This document shows positions 14,186 through 20,594 of a DNA stretch of 20,594 nucleotides, one piece after another. Origin of the DNA: a virus. The DNA lies in the IMG/VR virus record IMGVR_UViG_3300048588_000714, positions 1 to 20,594 of that record; one strand, 5' to 3'. The position numbers were made by a program, and so were the translations under genes. The notes under the pieces were generated by a model, which did not search any database, had not been told where the DNA came from, and saw only the letters and a program-made list of their open reading frames with translations. Numbering within the stretch: position 1 is the first letter of the stretch; every line of letters starts with the position of its first letter.

Positions 14186-14566
14186 CTATTCCCCTTGATC
14201 CACAGTAAAGGGGATTCCAAGGCGACAGAACAGAGTCCGCACCGGCGCACAATCTCGCTCAACTTGCTCTGCCTGCAGGATCGCGATCGCCTCAGATCGC
14301 GTTTTCCAATCCACGAGATTCTTGCTCATCGTTCCGTAGGAGCAAGCCAATCCTCGTTCCTGCCGGGTCCGCTTGACGCACTTCTGTTCAAGCGCATCCA
14401 TCGCGACAGCTTTGACTAAATCTAGCGAGACCTTGTATCGGGCCCCATGCGCAGCTGCATAGATGCTATTGGGCGAACGCAATTCCGGAAATACTCCGCG
14501 CCGCTCGTAGTCGATTTCGACCTTTGACCCGATCCACAGATAGGTGATTCTGTCGCGCGTTTCCAT
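14186..14566 (-). CDS. Hypothetical protein, 126 aa, partner of the 300-aa gene
   Basis: The start at 14566 (METRDRITYLWIGSKVEIDY) has AAGGAG about 8 bases upstream. The protein has a basic central part (CVKRTRQERGLAC) and a C-terminal helix with Cys residues; no family is recognised. It ends two bases before the GTG of the 300-aa gene and shares its lower GC content, so the two are almost certainly co-expressed and may act together. A toxin-antitoxin or defence pair is conceivable, but no motif supports it. Confidence 0.7.
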   Translation of the reverse strand: METRDRITYLWIGSKVEIDYERRGVFPELRSPNSIYAAAHGARYKVSLDLVKAVAMDALEQKCVKRTRQERGLACSYGTMSKNLVDWKTRSEAIAILQAEQVERDCAPVRTLFCRLGIPFTVDQGE

Positions 14567-14568
14567 GC

Positions 14569-14745
14569 TCACGCTCCTTGTGCGGCAAGCAAAGCATTGC
14601 GGTAGCGCCAAGCGGTCGCGCGGCTACATCCCAGGAACTCTGCAATCTCGCGTGACGTGGGGATCTCGCGACGGCTGCGCGCCCAATCGACGAAGCGGAT
14701 CGTCGCTTCCATGACGCTGCCCGCGTGGAGCCGCTCGACGTTCAT
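14569..14745 (-). CDS. Small HTH protein, 58 aa
   Basis: This short frame reads MNVERLHAGSVMEATIRFVD and later TSREIAEFLGCSRATAWRYR, a clear helix-turn-helix with the recognition helix SRATAWRYRNAL. It resembles small Hin- or MerR-like DNA-binding proteins of phages. Its ATG overlaps the preceding stop as ATGA, and its TGA lies two bases before the next ATG. It is a good candidate for the regulator of the element because no CI-type repressor is found. Confidence 0.7.
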   Translation of the reverse strand: MNVERLHAGSVMEATIRFVDWARSRREIPTSREIAEFLGCSRATAWRYRNALLAAQGA

Positions 14746-14936
14746 GGCTGCACCCCGATCGCTTTCACCACTGCATCCAGCGCGCGCCGCTGATCACGAT
14801 TCGCGCGATGGTAGAACCGCGCCACCTCCATCGCCTCGTGCGACAACATCTCGCCCGTTGGCGTGAGTTCGATCACGGGCGCCGGCATCGCCTCGCGTAT
14901 GATCTCGCCGAGTTCTTCGCGGAGGAACTGGTTCAT
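14742..14936 (-). CDS. Small hypothetical protein, 64 aa
   Basis: The ATG at 14936 overlaps the upstream stop as ATGA and decides the start over an in-frame ATG 30 bases upstream. The protein is acidic at its N-terminus (MNQFLREELGEIIREAMPAP) and ends with a helix rich in Arg and Ala (FYHRANRDQRRALDAVVKAI). No family is recognised. Confidence 0.7.
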   Translation of the reverse strand: MNQFLREELGEIIREAMPAPVIELTPTGEMLSHEAMEVARFYHRANRDQRRALDAVVKAIGVQP

Positions 14937-15193
14937 GGCGTTGGCCTCCAGACGCAGTCCGCCCACTTCGCAGGCTGCATCGCGGTGCCCTTGCGATAGC
15001 CTGGATCACGCACTTCCTGCGGGAGGCTATGGAACGCTACGGCCGCATCTACTGTGGCGAGATAGCCCGCCTTGTCGCCGGCAAGAAACGCTAAGTCGCG
15101 CAGCTCATCTGGTGTCATTCCGCGATCCAGTGCGTCCATCGTGGCGCAGATATCGACGGCAAGTTGCTTTAATTGCTCTTGGCTGAGGGCCAT
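14933..15193 (-). CDS. Small hypothetical protein, 86 aa
   Basis: Mostly helical N-terminal half (LSQEQLKQLAVDICATMDAL, then DRGMTPDELRDLAFLAGDK) and a Trp/Pro-containing C-terminus (KWADCVWRPTP). It starts two bases after the stop of the upstream gene. No recognised family, signal peptide or membrane segment. Confidence 0.7.
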   Translation of the reverse strand: MALSQEQLKQLAVDICATMDALDRGMTPDELRDLAFLAGDKAGYLATVDAAVAFHSLPQEVRDPGYRKGTAMQPAKWADCVWRPTP

Positions 15194-15195
15194 GG

Positions 15196-15399
15196 TCAGG
15201 CCTCCTGCTTTGAATTAATGATTTCCTCGATCCGCGTGAGTTGATCGGTCAACAGCCAAGTCAGTCCAGGTACCACTTTCTCCGGCGAATCGAGATGCGC
15301 AATTCCATCCCCCAAGCAGTCCAATACCGCTCTGGACTTAATGAGCAGCGCGTTCGCTTCGTTGACCAGTGCATCGGGGAGTACTGTTTTGAAGGCCAT
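15196..15399 (-). CDS. Small hypothetical protein, 67 aa
   Basis: A helical acidic protein (VNEANALLIKSRAVLDCLGD, then LTWLLTDQLTRIEEIINSKQ). It is placed two bases after the preceding stop and two bases before the next start, which supports translation as part of the operon. Family not recognised. Confidence 0.7.
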   Translation of the reverse strand: MAFKTVLPDALVNEANALLIKSRAVLDCLGDGIAHLDSPEKVVPGLTWLLTDQLTRIEEIINSKQEA

Positions 15400-15401
15400 G
15401 A

Positions 15402-15782
15402 TCAGGCCTCCAACGCAGCGACGATGCGCGCTCGGCTCTTGGCCGGGAGAGAGGTGAATATCGGGTCTGTGGCTTCGCTCGCATTCCGGACGTAGCAGCC
15501 GGACCAGTGCCCGTAGACCGGACCGCTCTCACCCACATAGCGCACGAACGGTGTGCAGTCGAACTCGACGTAGGCGAACGGCGTGGGATTGAGCCGCGTA
15601 CCCGGGCGCTTGATCTTGCGAATTCGTGTCGGGACGTGGCCTCCTCGCTTCGCAAGCCACCGAACGAGTCCAGGTGTCGAATAGCCGCCTGTCTGTGGCG
15701 CGCACTCGATCTCAATTACGTCTTCGACCGGTGACGGTTCCAAACCGTCGTCGCCGTATGCCATTACCATTTCACTTGCCAT
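15402..15782 (-). CDS. Hypothetical protein, 126 aa, first gene of the integrase-proximal operon
   Basis: The start at 15782 (MASEMVMAYGDDGLEPSPVE) follows AAAGGAG by 8 bases, one of the best ribosome binding sites in the window; the in-frame upstream extension is a shadow of the integrase end. The protein has beta-rich segments (FAYVEFDCTPFVRYVGESGP, VYGHWSGCYVRN) and a terminal helix. Family not recognised. It leads a seven-gene operon that runs to 13281. Confidence 0.7.
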   Translation of the reverse strand: MASEMVMAYGDDGLEPSPVEDVIEIECAPQTGGYSTPGLVRWLAKRGGHVPTRIRKIKRPGTRLNPTPFAYVEFDCTPFVRYVGESGPVYGHWSGCYVRNASEATDPIFTSLPAKSRARIVAALEA

Positions 15783-15818
15783 GATCGTTCTCCTTTCGAA
15801 CGGTTGTGGAAGGCGTGG

Positions 15819-15838
15819 CCGGGTGTATCCGCACCCGG
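15819..15838 (-). terminator. Hairpin between integrase and operon
   Basis: CCGGGTG and CACCCGG form a perfect 7-bp stem with a 6-base loop, 21 bases past the integrase stop. There is no T-run, so this may be a weak or Rho-assisted terminator, or a stabilising hairpin separating integrase transcripts from the operon. Confidence 0.4.
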
Positions 15839-15858
15839 TCGCGCCGCTTGTTACCGGC

Positions 15859-17109
15859 TTAGCCGGATGCTTCGCGCTTGATCGGAACCACCTTGCTGGC
15901 CGGATCCTTGCGCAGGTTGTCGAGGTAGTCCGCCCAGGTCTGCATGACCTCGCGGCGTTGCTCATCGAACGTAGTGCGGTCGTAGGCCTTCTGGACGTCG
16001 CCCTTCTTCGCGTGCGCCAGCTGCGCCTCCAGCACGTCGATATCCACGTTCAGACGCTCGCGCGCCATCGTGCGCAGCGTGCCGCGGAATCCATGGGTCG
16101 CATGCTTGCCTTGGAAGCCCATGTCCCGGAGCGCCTTGCTCAACGCATCGCGGCTCAGGTGTGGCGTTTTCTGCTTCGCCGGCGACGGGAACACGTAAAC
16201 GCCGGGCTTATCGCCTTGGATCGCCTCCAGCAGTGTCACAGCCTGCGTGGGCAGCGGGACGATGTGGTCGTGCCGGGTCTTCATGAGCATGCCCGGGATA
16301 TGCCACTCAGCGGCCTCCAGGTCGATATGTGCCCACTGCGCGGAAGCGACCACCGACGGCCGTAGCGCGGTCAGGGAAGCCATGAGCAGGGCTGTCCGGG
16401 TCGTCGGCTGCGAATAGGCGTCGATGGCCAGCAGCAGCGGCCTGAGCTCTGCCGGCTTCGTGATGGCCGGGATGTGGCCGGCCTCGTACTTCACCAGGGT
16501 GCCTCGTAGGGATAGCAGCTTGCCGTCCTCGCGCAGCCCCTCTTGGATCGCGTAATTCACCATCCCGCCCAGGTACTGGCGCGCCTTCACGGCCAGGTTC
16601 GGCGCGCGCTCGGCGATCTTGCCCAGCACCGGGGTCACGTCCTTTGTCGTGAGCGTGTCGATCGAATGGCGTCGCAGGGCCGGCACCAGGTCGCCCTCGG
16701 TGACCAGCTTCGCTTTCCGGAAGGTTTCGAGCCCTACCCTCTTCCGCTTGTATTCGAGCCACTCCGCCGCGAACGCCGGGAAGCCGGCGCGCTCCCGCCG
16801 CACCTTCGACTCTGAGGACTCGCGCCTCGCTGCCATCGGATCCTGTCCATGCGCGAGGGTCCGGCGCGCTTCCCTGAGACGCTCCCTAGCGTCCTGCAGC
16901 GTGATCTCGTCCCAGCGCCCCAGGGCCATCATTCGGGCCTTGCCGGCGAATCGGTAGCGATAGCGCCAGAGCTTCGAGCCCGTCGGCGTGACCTCGATGC
17001 AGAGGCCGTCCCGGTCCGCGACCCGGTAAAGCTCGGCCTTGGGCTTCAATGCCTTGATCGCGACTTCAGTCAGCACGAGGTTCGGGTCCCAGCCAGAATC
17101 TACGCGCAT
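15859..17109 (-). CDS. Tyrosine integrase, 416 aa
   Basis: This is a tyrosine recombinase of the P4-like class with an N-terminal DUF4102-type arm-binding domain (TEVAIKALKPKAELYRVADR, then TGSKLWRYRYRFAGK). Counted from the ATG at 17109, the catalytic set is Arg250 (TALRPSV), Lys277, His339 and Arg342 (HGFR), His366 (LAHAKKGD) and Tyr376 as nucleophile. It inserts the element into the tRNA-Leu 3' end. A GTG at 17076 would give MLTEVAIKALKPK, closer to the family's usual N-terminus, so the start is open; neither has a strong ribosome binding site. Arm-like sites at 17100-17120 cover the ATG, so the integrase may control its own expression. Confidence 0.92.
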   Translation of the reverse strand: MRVDSGWDPNLVLTEVAIKALKPKAELYRVADRDGLCIEVTPTGSKLWRYRYRFAGKARMMALGRWDEITLQDARERLREARRTLAHGQDPMAARRESSESKVRRERAGFPAFAAEWLEYKRKRVGLETFRKAKLVTEGDLVPALRRHSIDTLTTKDVTPVLGKIAERAPNLAVKARQYLGGMVNYAIQEGLREDGKLLSLRGTLVKYEAGHIPAITKPAELRPLLLAIDAYSQPTTRTALLMASLTALRPSVVASAQWAHIDLEAAEWHIPGMLMKTRHDHIVPLPTQAVTLLEAIQGDKPGVYVFPSPAKQKTPHLSRDALSKALRDMGFQGKHATHGFRGTLRTMARERLNVDIDVLEAQLAHAKKGDVQKAYDRTTFDEQRREVMQTWADYLDNLRKDPASKVVPIKREASG

Positions 17110-17156
17110 ATCTACGCACGATTGTGTCCGGCTGCAAGCGGATGCCGACGAACGGC
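17097..17156. repeat. Right subterminal repeat with paired CTACGCACG-type sites
   Basis: CTACGCGCA (17100-17108) and CTACGCACG (17112-17120) lie 12 bp apart, followed by GCGGATGCCGACGAACGGC. The same order and spacing are found at 191-250 near the left end. The sites overlap the probable integrase start codon. They are candidate arm-type binding sites. Confidence 0.6.
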
Positions 17157-17218
17157 GGCGAACCACGACGGGAAACGGGAAGCGTGTAGGAGTGCGGCTC
17201 TCAGGGTGCTGCAGGCAC

Positions 17219-17243
17219 AAAAAACCCCGCCGTAGCGGGGTTT
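17219..17243 (-). terminator. Rho-independent terminator after tRNA-Leu
   Basis: On the minus strand a 9-bp GC-rich stem with a 4-base loop is followed by six T. It lies 15 bases beyond the CCA end of the tRNA. Since integration replaces the tRNA 3' side, this terminator was probably supplied by the element, matching the displaced host copy at 83-107. Confidence 0.85.
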
Positions 17244-17257
17244 CATGCATTGCTTAG

Positions 17258-17342
17258 TGGTGCCCAAGAGGGGACTCGAACCCCTACGACCTAAATCGCT
17301 ACCACCTCAAGGTAGTGCGTCTACCAATTCCGCCACCTGGGC
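17258..17342 (-). tRNA. tRNA-Leu (anticodon GAG)
   Basis: The minus strand folds as an 85-base class II tRNA: acceptor GCCCAGG with CTTGGGC, anticodon loop TTGAGGT between CTACC and GGTAG giving anticodon GAG, an extended variable arm, T-arm AGGGG-TTCGAGT-CCCCT, and an encoded CCA. It is the integration site of the element, which restores an intact 3' end. Confidence 0.96.
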
Positions 17343-17385
17343 AAATCCGTTGCGGCTGTCGCCGCGCACCGCATTGTAATGCCGA

Positions 17386-17856
17386 TCAACCGCCCTGCGC
17401 CGGAGTAGCCGCCGGTGCCGGAACCGGTGCGTCCGGTGCCGGTTGCGGCTGGGCCCGCGTCGCCTCGGGCTGCGTGTAGTCCGGTGCGGCGACCGGGATG
17501 ACGGGTGCCGGGGCCGATTGCGCGGGCTGCGCCGGCGCGGTCGGCAGCGCGGGAACCGGCTGTGCAGGAGCCGCCTGGCCCATCACCCCGAGGTCGGGCT
17601 TGGCATCCAGCGCACCGACGGCGCTCTTGCTGGCGTACATGGCCATGCCCATGCTGATCACGAAGAACAGCACACCGAGCCACTTGGTGCTCTTGGTGAG
17701 GAAGTTCGACGAGCCGCGCGAACCGAACACGGTCGACGAAGCGCCGCCGCCGAACCCCGAGCCGGCCTGCGCACCCGCGCCGCGTTGCATCAGGATCAGC
17801 ACGACCATCGCGATAGCGACCAGCACGTACACCACATTAGTCAGTTGAAGCCACAT
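17386..17856 (-). CDS. secG: Preprotein translocase subunit SecG, 156 aa
   Basis: The protein begins MWLQLTNVVYVLVAIAMVVL and continues with the SecG signature LMQRGAGAQAGSGFGGGASS and a second membrane segment WLGVLFFVISMGMAM. SecG is an auxiliary subunit of the SecYEG channel in the inner membrane and helps SecA-driven protein export. The C-terminal 75 residues are a Pro/Ala-rich tail, longer than in E. coli SecG (110 aa). The ATG at 17856 is fixed by the conserved N-terminus. It lies 22 bases after tpiA, the usual order in this bacterial group. Confidence 0.95.
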   Translation of the reverse strand: MWLQLTNVVYVLVAIAMVVLILMQRGAGAQAGSGFGGGASSTVFGSRGSSNFLTKSTKWLGVLFFVISMGMAMYASKSAVGALDAKPDLGVMGQAAPAQPVPALPTAPAQPAQSAPAPVIPVAAPDYTQPEATRAQPQPAPDAPVPAPAATPAQGG

Positions 17857-17878
17857 CGTGCATCGTTTCCGTTGTCGG

Positions 17879-18628
17879 TCAGGCCGCCGCAGCGCTTGCG
17901 ATGGCCAGGAAATCCGCGGCGACCAGCGAGGCGCCACCGATCAGTCCGCCGTCGACGTCGGCCTGGCCGAACAGGCTGGCCGCGTTCCCGGGTTTGACAC
18001 TGCCGCCATACAGGATGGGCAGCGAGCCGGCGATTGTAGCATCGCGTGCCGCCACCTCGCCACGGATGAAGGTGTGCACCGCCTGCGCCTGCTCGGGACT
18101 GGCGGTGCGGCCGGTGCCGATCGCCCAGACCGGTTCGTAGGCCACCACGGCATTCGCGAATGCAGCCACCCCGACCCGCTCCAGCACCGAACGCAGCTGA
18201 CTGGCGATCACCGCCTCGGTCTGGCCGGCCTCGCGCTGGTCCAGGCCCTCGCCCAGGCAGAGGATCGGGCACAGGCCGGCATTGATCGCAGCCTGGAACT
18301 TCAGCGCCACCAGCTCGCTGCTTTCCGCGTGGTACTGGCGGCGCTCGGAATGCCCGACCAGGCCGTAGCGCGCGCCCACATCGACCAGCATCGAGGCCGA
18401 CACCTCGCCGGTGTACGCACCCTGCTCGTTGCTGCTGACGTCCTGGGCACCGAACGCCAGCGGAGTGCCCTCGAAGTCCTCGATCAAGTCGCCGATGTAC
18501 GGCAGCGGCGGCAGGATCACCAGCTCCACGCCGGGTACGGACATGGCAGCGATCTCGGCGACCAGCGCGGTAGCGAAGGCGCGGGTGCCATGCAACTTCC
18601 AGTTACCGGCGACGATCTTGCGGCGCAT
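17879..18628 (-). CDS. tpiA: Triosephosphate isomerase, 249 aa
   Basis: Interconverts dihydroxyacetone phosphate and glyceraldehyde 3-phosphate in glycolysis and gluconeogenesis, in the cytosol. The sequence has the catalytic residues Lys11 (GNWK), His93 (GHSERR) and Glu165 (YEPVWAIGTG with the mobile loop), and the phosphate-binding GGSVKPGN near residue 209. Length is normal for the family. It begins the tpiA-secG pair and is divergent from the oxygenase gene at 18696. Confidence 0.98.
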   Translation of the reverse strand: MRRKIVAGNWKLHGTRAFATALVAEIAAMSVPGVELVILPPLPYIGDLIEDFEGTPLAFGAQDVSSNEQGAYTGEVSASMLVDVGARYGLVGHSERRQYHAESSELVALKFQAAINAGLCPILCLGEGLDQREAGQTEAVIASQLRSVLERVGVAAFANAVVAYEPVWAIGTGRTASPEQAQAVHTFIRGEVAARDATIAGSLPILYGGSVKPGNAASLFGQADVDGGLIGGASLVAADFLAIASAAAA

Positions 18629-18695
18629 GGCGTGACCTTGTCGGTGCGGGCCCGAAGTTTACCAACCGGGCGGGTGCGGCCGTATAGTCGCGCCG

Positions 18696-19370
18696 ATGAA
18701 CAGGCCCTTCCCGCCATTGCGCATGCTGCCTTACCGGAAACCGACTGAAGGCCGCGACTACTGGCTGTTCGACGATGTGCTGCCGAATGCCTTCGAGGTG
18801 CGCGAGCGTTGCATGGCGAAGGAGGATTGGGCACTCGGCTTCCCGCACACGCAGGAGAGCTGGCCGGGACGTCGCGCGATCCCGGCCCTTGAGCCGGCGG
18901 AAATGGCGGCGGTCGAAGACAAGGTCCGCCAGGCCACGGCCTCCAAGAGGCTGTGGGTGCAGTCTGCGCCGGACGGCAAGACCCTCAACCACAACTGCGT
19001 GCAGGTGGTCGGCGAAAACGAAGCCGGTGCACGCCCGCACACGGATTCGCGCGCGCTGTGCCGCTATGCCGGCGTGCTCTACCTCACGCCCGATGCGCCG
19101 GAACACTGCGGTACCAGCTTCTACCGCCAGCAGATGCCGAACGGACAACTCGGCGGCAACACCGTCAACAAGCCGCACGACAACCTGGTGCAGGCCCTGG
19201 GTACACGCTTCGTGCCGCCCGACAGCTTCGTCGAGGACGTGCGCATCCCCAACAAGTTCAACCGCCTGATCGTGTACAGCTCGGCGATGATCCACAGTGC
19301 CACGGCGTACTGCGGCGAAGTGCTGGCCAACGAACGGATGGCCGCCGTGTTCTTCTGGATGGGCGTTTGA
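18696..19370 (+). CDS. Putative Fe(II)/2-oxoglutarate-type oxygenase (DUF6445-like), 224 aa
   Basis: The central part carries RPHTDSRALCRYAGVLYLT, an H-x-D pair (His115, Asp117) like the iron site of 2-oxoglutarate oxygenases, with a distal His200 (MIHSATAYCG) and Arg214 as possible co-substrate ligand. It resembles the uncharacterised DUF6445 proteins of proteobacteria; the substrate is unknown. TATAGT lies only seven bases before the ATG and no ribosome binding site is present, so the message may be leaderless. It is host chromosome, outside the element. Confidence 0.75.
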   Translation: MNRPFPPLRMLPYRKPTEGRDYWLFDDVLPNAFEVRERCMAKEDWALGFPHTQESWPGRRAIPALEPAEMAAVEDKVRQATASKRLWVQSAPDGKTLNHNCVQVVGENEAGARPHTDSRALCRYAGVLYLTPDAPEHCGTSFYRQQMPNGQLGGNTVNKPHDNLVQALGTRFVPPDSFVEDVRIPNKFNRLIVYSSAMIHSATAYCGEVLANERMAAVFFWMGV

Positions 19371-19400
19371 GCCCCCAACAGCGAGCGGCTCCCATGCGCC

Positions 19401-20354
19401 CTACTTCAGCTTGATCTCGCGCAGCCGTTCTTCCAGGTAGCCCTGCGCAGTGATCGGTTCCGGGTAGCGACTCGGGTTGTCCGCGGTGATGGTGGACGGT
19501 AGCACGTCGATCAGGAAGTCCGGGTTCGGATGCAGGAAGAACGGCACCGAGTAGCGCGGCTGGCGCGCGGCCTCGCCCGGCGGATTGGTGACCCGGTGGG
19601 TGGTCGACGGATACACGTGGTTGGTCAGGCGCTGCAGCATGTCGCCGATGTTGACCACGATGGTGTCGGCGTCGGAGGTGAACGGCACCCACTCGCCCTT
19701 GTTCGACAGCACTTCCAGGCCGGCCGCGCTGGCGCCGACCAGCAGGGTGATCAGGTTGATGTCCTCGTGCGCACCGGCGCGCACGTTGGGGATGTCGTCG
19801 GTGGTTATCGGCGGATAGTGGATGGGACGCAGGATCGAATTGCCGAAGTCGGTCTTGTCGGCGAAATAATCCTCCGCAAGGCCGATGTGCAGGGCCAGCG
19901 CGGACAGCACCTGCGAGCCCAGCCCATCCAGCGATTCGTACAGGCCGTAGCCGACGCGCTGGAACCCGGGGACCTCGGACGGCCACAGGTTCGGCGCCAT
20001 GTCCGCGGCGTACTTCGAATCGCGCGGGATCTCGCGACCGATGTGCCAGAACTCCTTGAGGTCGGAATACTTCGCGCCTTTTGCGGTCTCCACGCCGAAC
20101 GCCGTGTAACCGCGCGCGCCGCCACCGCCGGGCACGTGGTACGCCCGCTTGGCGTCTTCAGGCAACGCGAAGAACGCGCGGAAGGTCGCATAGGCCTCGT
20201 CGATCTGCGCCTGCGGGATGCCGTGGTTGCGGATGCCGGCGAAGCCCCACTCGCGGTAGGCCGCGCCGAGTTCGCCGATGAAGGCCTGGCGATCTTCCGG
20301 CGAGACCGGATTGGTGAAGCGGCGGATGTCGAGGGTCGGGATCTGGCTGGTCAT
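19401..20354 (-). CDS. Isopenicillin N synthase-family dioxygenase, 317 aa
   Basis: The N-terminal domain (IPTLDIRRF, then YREWGFAGIRNHGIPQAQID) and the jelly-roll core match the non-haem iron dioxygenases related to isopenicillin N synthase. Iron ligands are His196, Asp198 (AHEDINLITLL) and His253 (STTHRV); Arg267-x-Ser269 binds 2-oxoglutarate. The start MTSQIPTLDI at 20354 is chosen over an upstream in-frame ATG because it gives the family's N-terminus. The substrate cannot be read from sequence. It is convergent with the oxygenase at 18696 and lies between glmM and tpiA. Confidence 0.88.
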   Translation of the reverse strand: MTSQIPTLDIRRFTNPVSPEDRQAFIGELGAAYREWGFAGIRNHGIPQAQIDEAYATFRAFFALPEDAKRAYHVPGGGGARGYTAFGVETAKGAKYSDLKEFWHIGREIPRDSKYAADMAPNLWPSEVPGFQRVGYGLYESLDGLGSQVLSALALHIGLAEDYFADKTDFGNSILRPIHYPPITTDDIPNVRAGAHEDINLITLLVGASAAGLEVLSNKGEWVPFTSDADTIVVNIGDMLQRLTNHVYPSTTHRVTNPPGEAARQPRYSVPFFLHPNPDFLIDVLPSTITADNPSRYPEPITAQGYLEERLREIKLK

Positions 20355-20418
20355 GTGCGTGTCTCGGGTCGCCCGGCGGAAGCATGCGCGCACCGCCGCG
20401 GGAATGGTTTGATCCGGA

Positions 20419-20594
20419 TCAGGTCGCGGCGTTGCGCACGGCCGCGGCCAGTGTTTCGAGGGTGGCCTCGACCAGCGCGGCATCGTCCGCTTCGACCGTC
20501 ACCCGAACGACGGGTTCGGTGCCGGACGGACGCAGGAAGGCTCGACCGCGGCCTTCGACCGCGCGCAGCGCCGCGGCCAGCGCGGCCTGCACGC
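20419..20594 (-). CDS. glmM: Phosphoglucosamine mutase GlmM, C-terminal fragment
   Basis: Only the last 57 codons are in the window; the gene continues past the right edge. [20 protein letters not shown] is the phosphate-binding loop of the C-terminal domain of phosphohexomutases and fits GlmM best, which converts glucosamine 6-phosphate to glucosamine 1-phosphate for cell-wall synthesis. Another phosphohexomutase is possible from so short a piece, but GlmM near tpiA fits this group. Confidence 0.8.
   Translation of the reverse strand, partial: VQAALAAALRAVEGRGRAFLRPSGTEPVVRVTVEADDAALVEATLETLAAAVRNAAT

Larger units (their letters stand above)
121..17278 (-). mobile_element. Integrated satellite-like or defective prophage element in tRNA-Leu
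   Basis: The element is bounded by a repeat of the tRNA-Leu 3' end at 121-140 and 17258-17278, identical except for one missing base on the left. A tyrosine integrase sits at the tRNA end and reads away from it. The content is phage-like (excisionase-like HTH, replication initiator, DnaC-like loader, small-terminase-like protein, HK97 capsid, tape measure), but no large terminase, portal, protease, connectors, tail tube, baseplate or lysis genes can be seen. At about 17.2 kb it has the size of phage satellites rather than tailed phages. A prophage reduced by deletion is the alternative. Boundaries are well supported; the class of element is inferred. Confidence 0.8.

Noticed and set aside
1-20594. 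CRISPR array, rRNA or riboswitch
   Set aside because: No regularly spaced repeats, rRNA segments or known riboswitch cores were seen.

Overview
The window looks like a chromosomal segment of a GC-rich gammaproteobacterium, most likely of the Xanthomonadaceae (Lysobacteraceae). The right end carries a typical housekeeping block for that family: the 3' end of glmM, two putative Fe(II)/2-oxoglutarate oxygenases, tpiA, secG with a Pro/Ala-rich tail, and a tRNA-Leu with anticodon GAG. In related genomes I would expect the nuo operon on the other side of this tRNA. That is inference, because nuoA is not visible in the first bases of the window.

An integrated element of about 17.2 kb lies in the 3' end of the tRNA-Leu gene (about 121 to 17278). 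Its right end has the intact tRNA, a terminator and a tyrosine integrase reading away from the tRNA. Its left end has a decayed copy of the tRNA 3' end with a second terminator. Just inside each end is a related block of about 60 bp with paired CTACGCACG-type sites, which are good candidates for integrase arm sites.

Inside the element almost every gene reads leftward from the integrase: (1) a seven-gene operon at 15782-13281 of small unknown proteins, one HTH protein and a low-GC pair of unknown genes at its end; (2) an intergenic control region at 13280-13172 with palindromes; (3) an excisionase-like HTH gene, five tiny genes, a replication initiator and a DnaC-like helicase loader at 13171-10149, all joined by 4-bp GTGA or ATGA overlaps; (4) a late-like operon at 9998-6538 with a small-terminase-like protein, a zinc-ribbon protein, an HTH protein, a protein with a carbohydrate-binding-like module, two small unknowns and an HK97-fold major capsid protein; (5) a small unknown gene and a 1200-residue tail tape measure protein; (6) a lipoprotein and a few distal cargo genes, some on the + strand.

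The unusual point is what is missing. There is a full-length capsid protein, a full-length tape measure and a probable small terminase, but no recognisable large terminase, portal, prohead protease, head-tail connector, tail tube, tail tip, holin or lysin. There is also no recognisable phage repressor of the CI type. The genes that remain are intact and translationally coupled rather than visibly broken. I therefore suggest a phage-satellite-like element that replicates itself and supplies the proteins setting packaging specificity, capsid and tail length, while borrowing the rest from a helper. A long-stabilised deleted prophage is the main alternative. A cluster of inverted iterons beside a 13-bp tandem repeat inside the replication initiator gene looks like a lambda-type origin.
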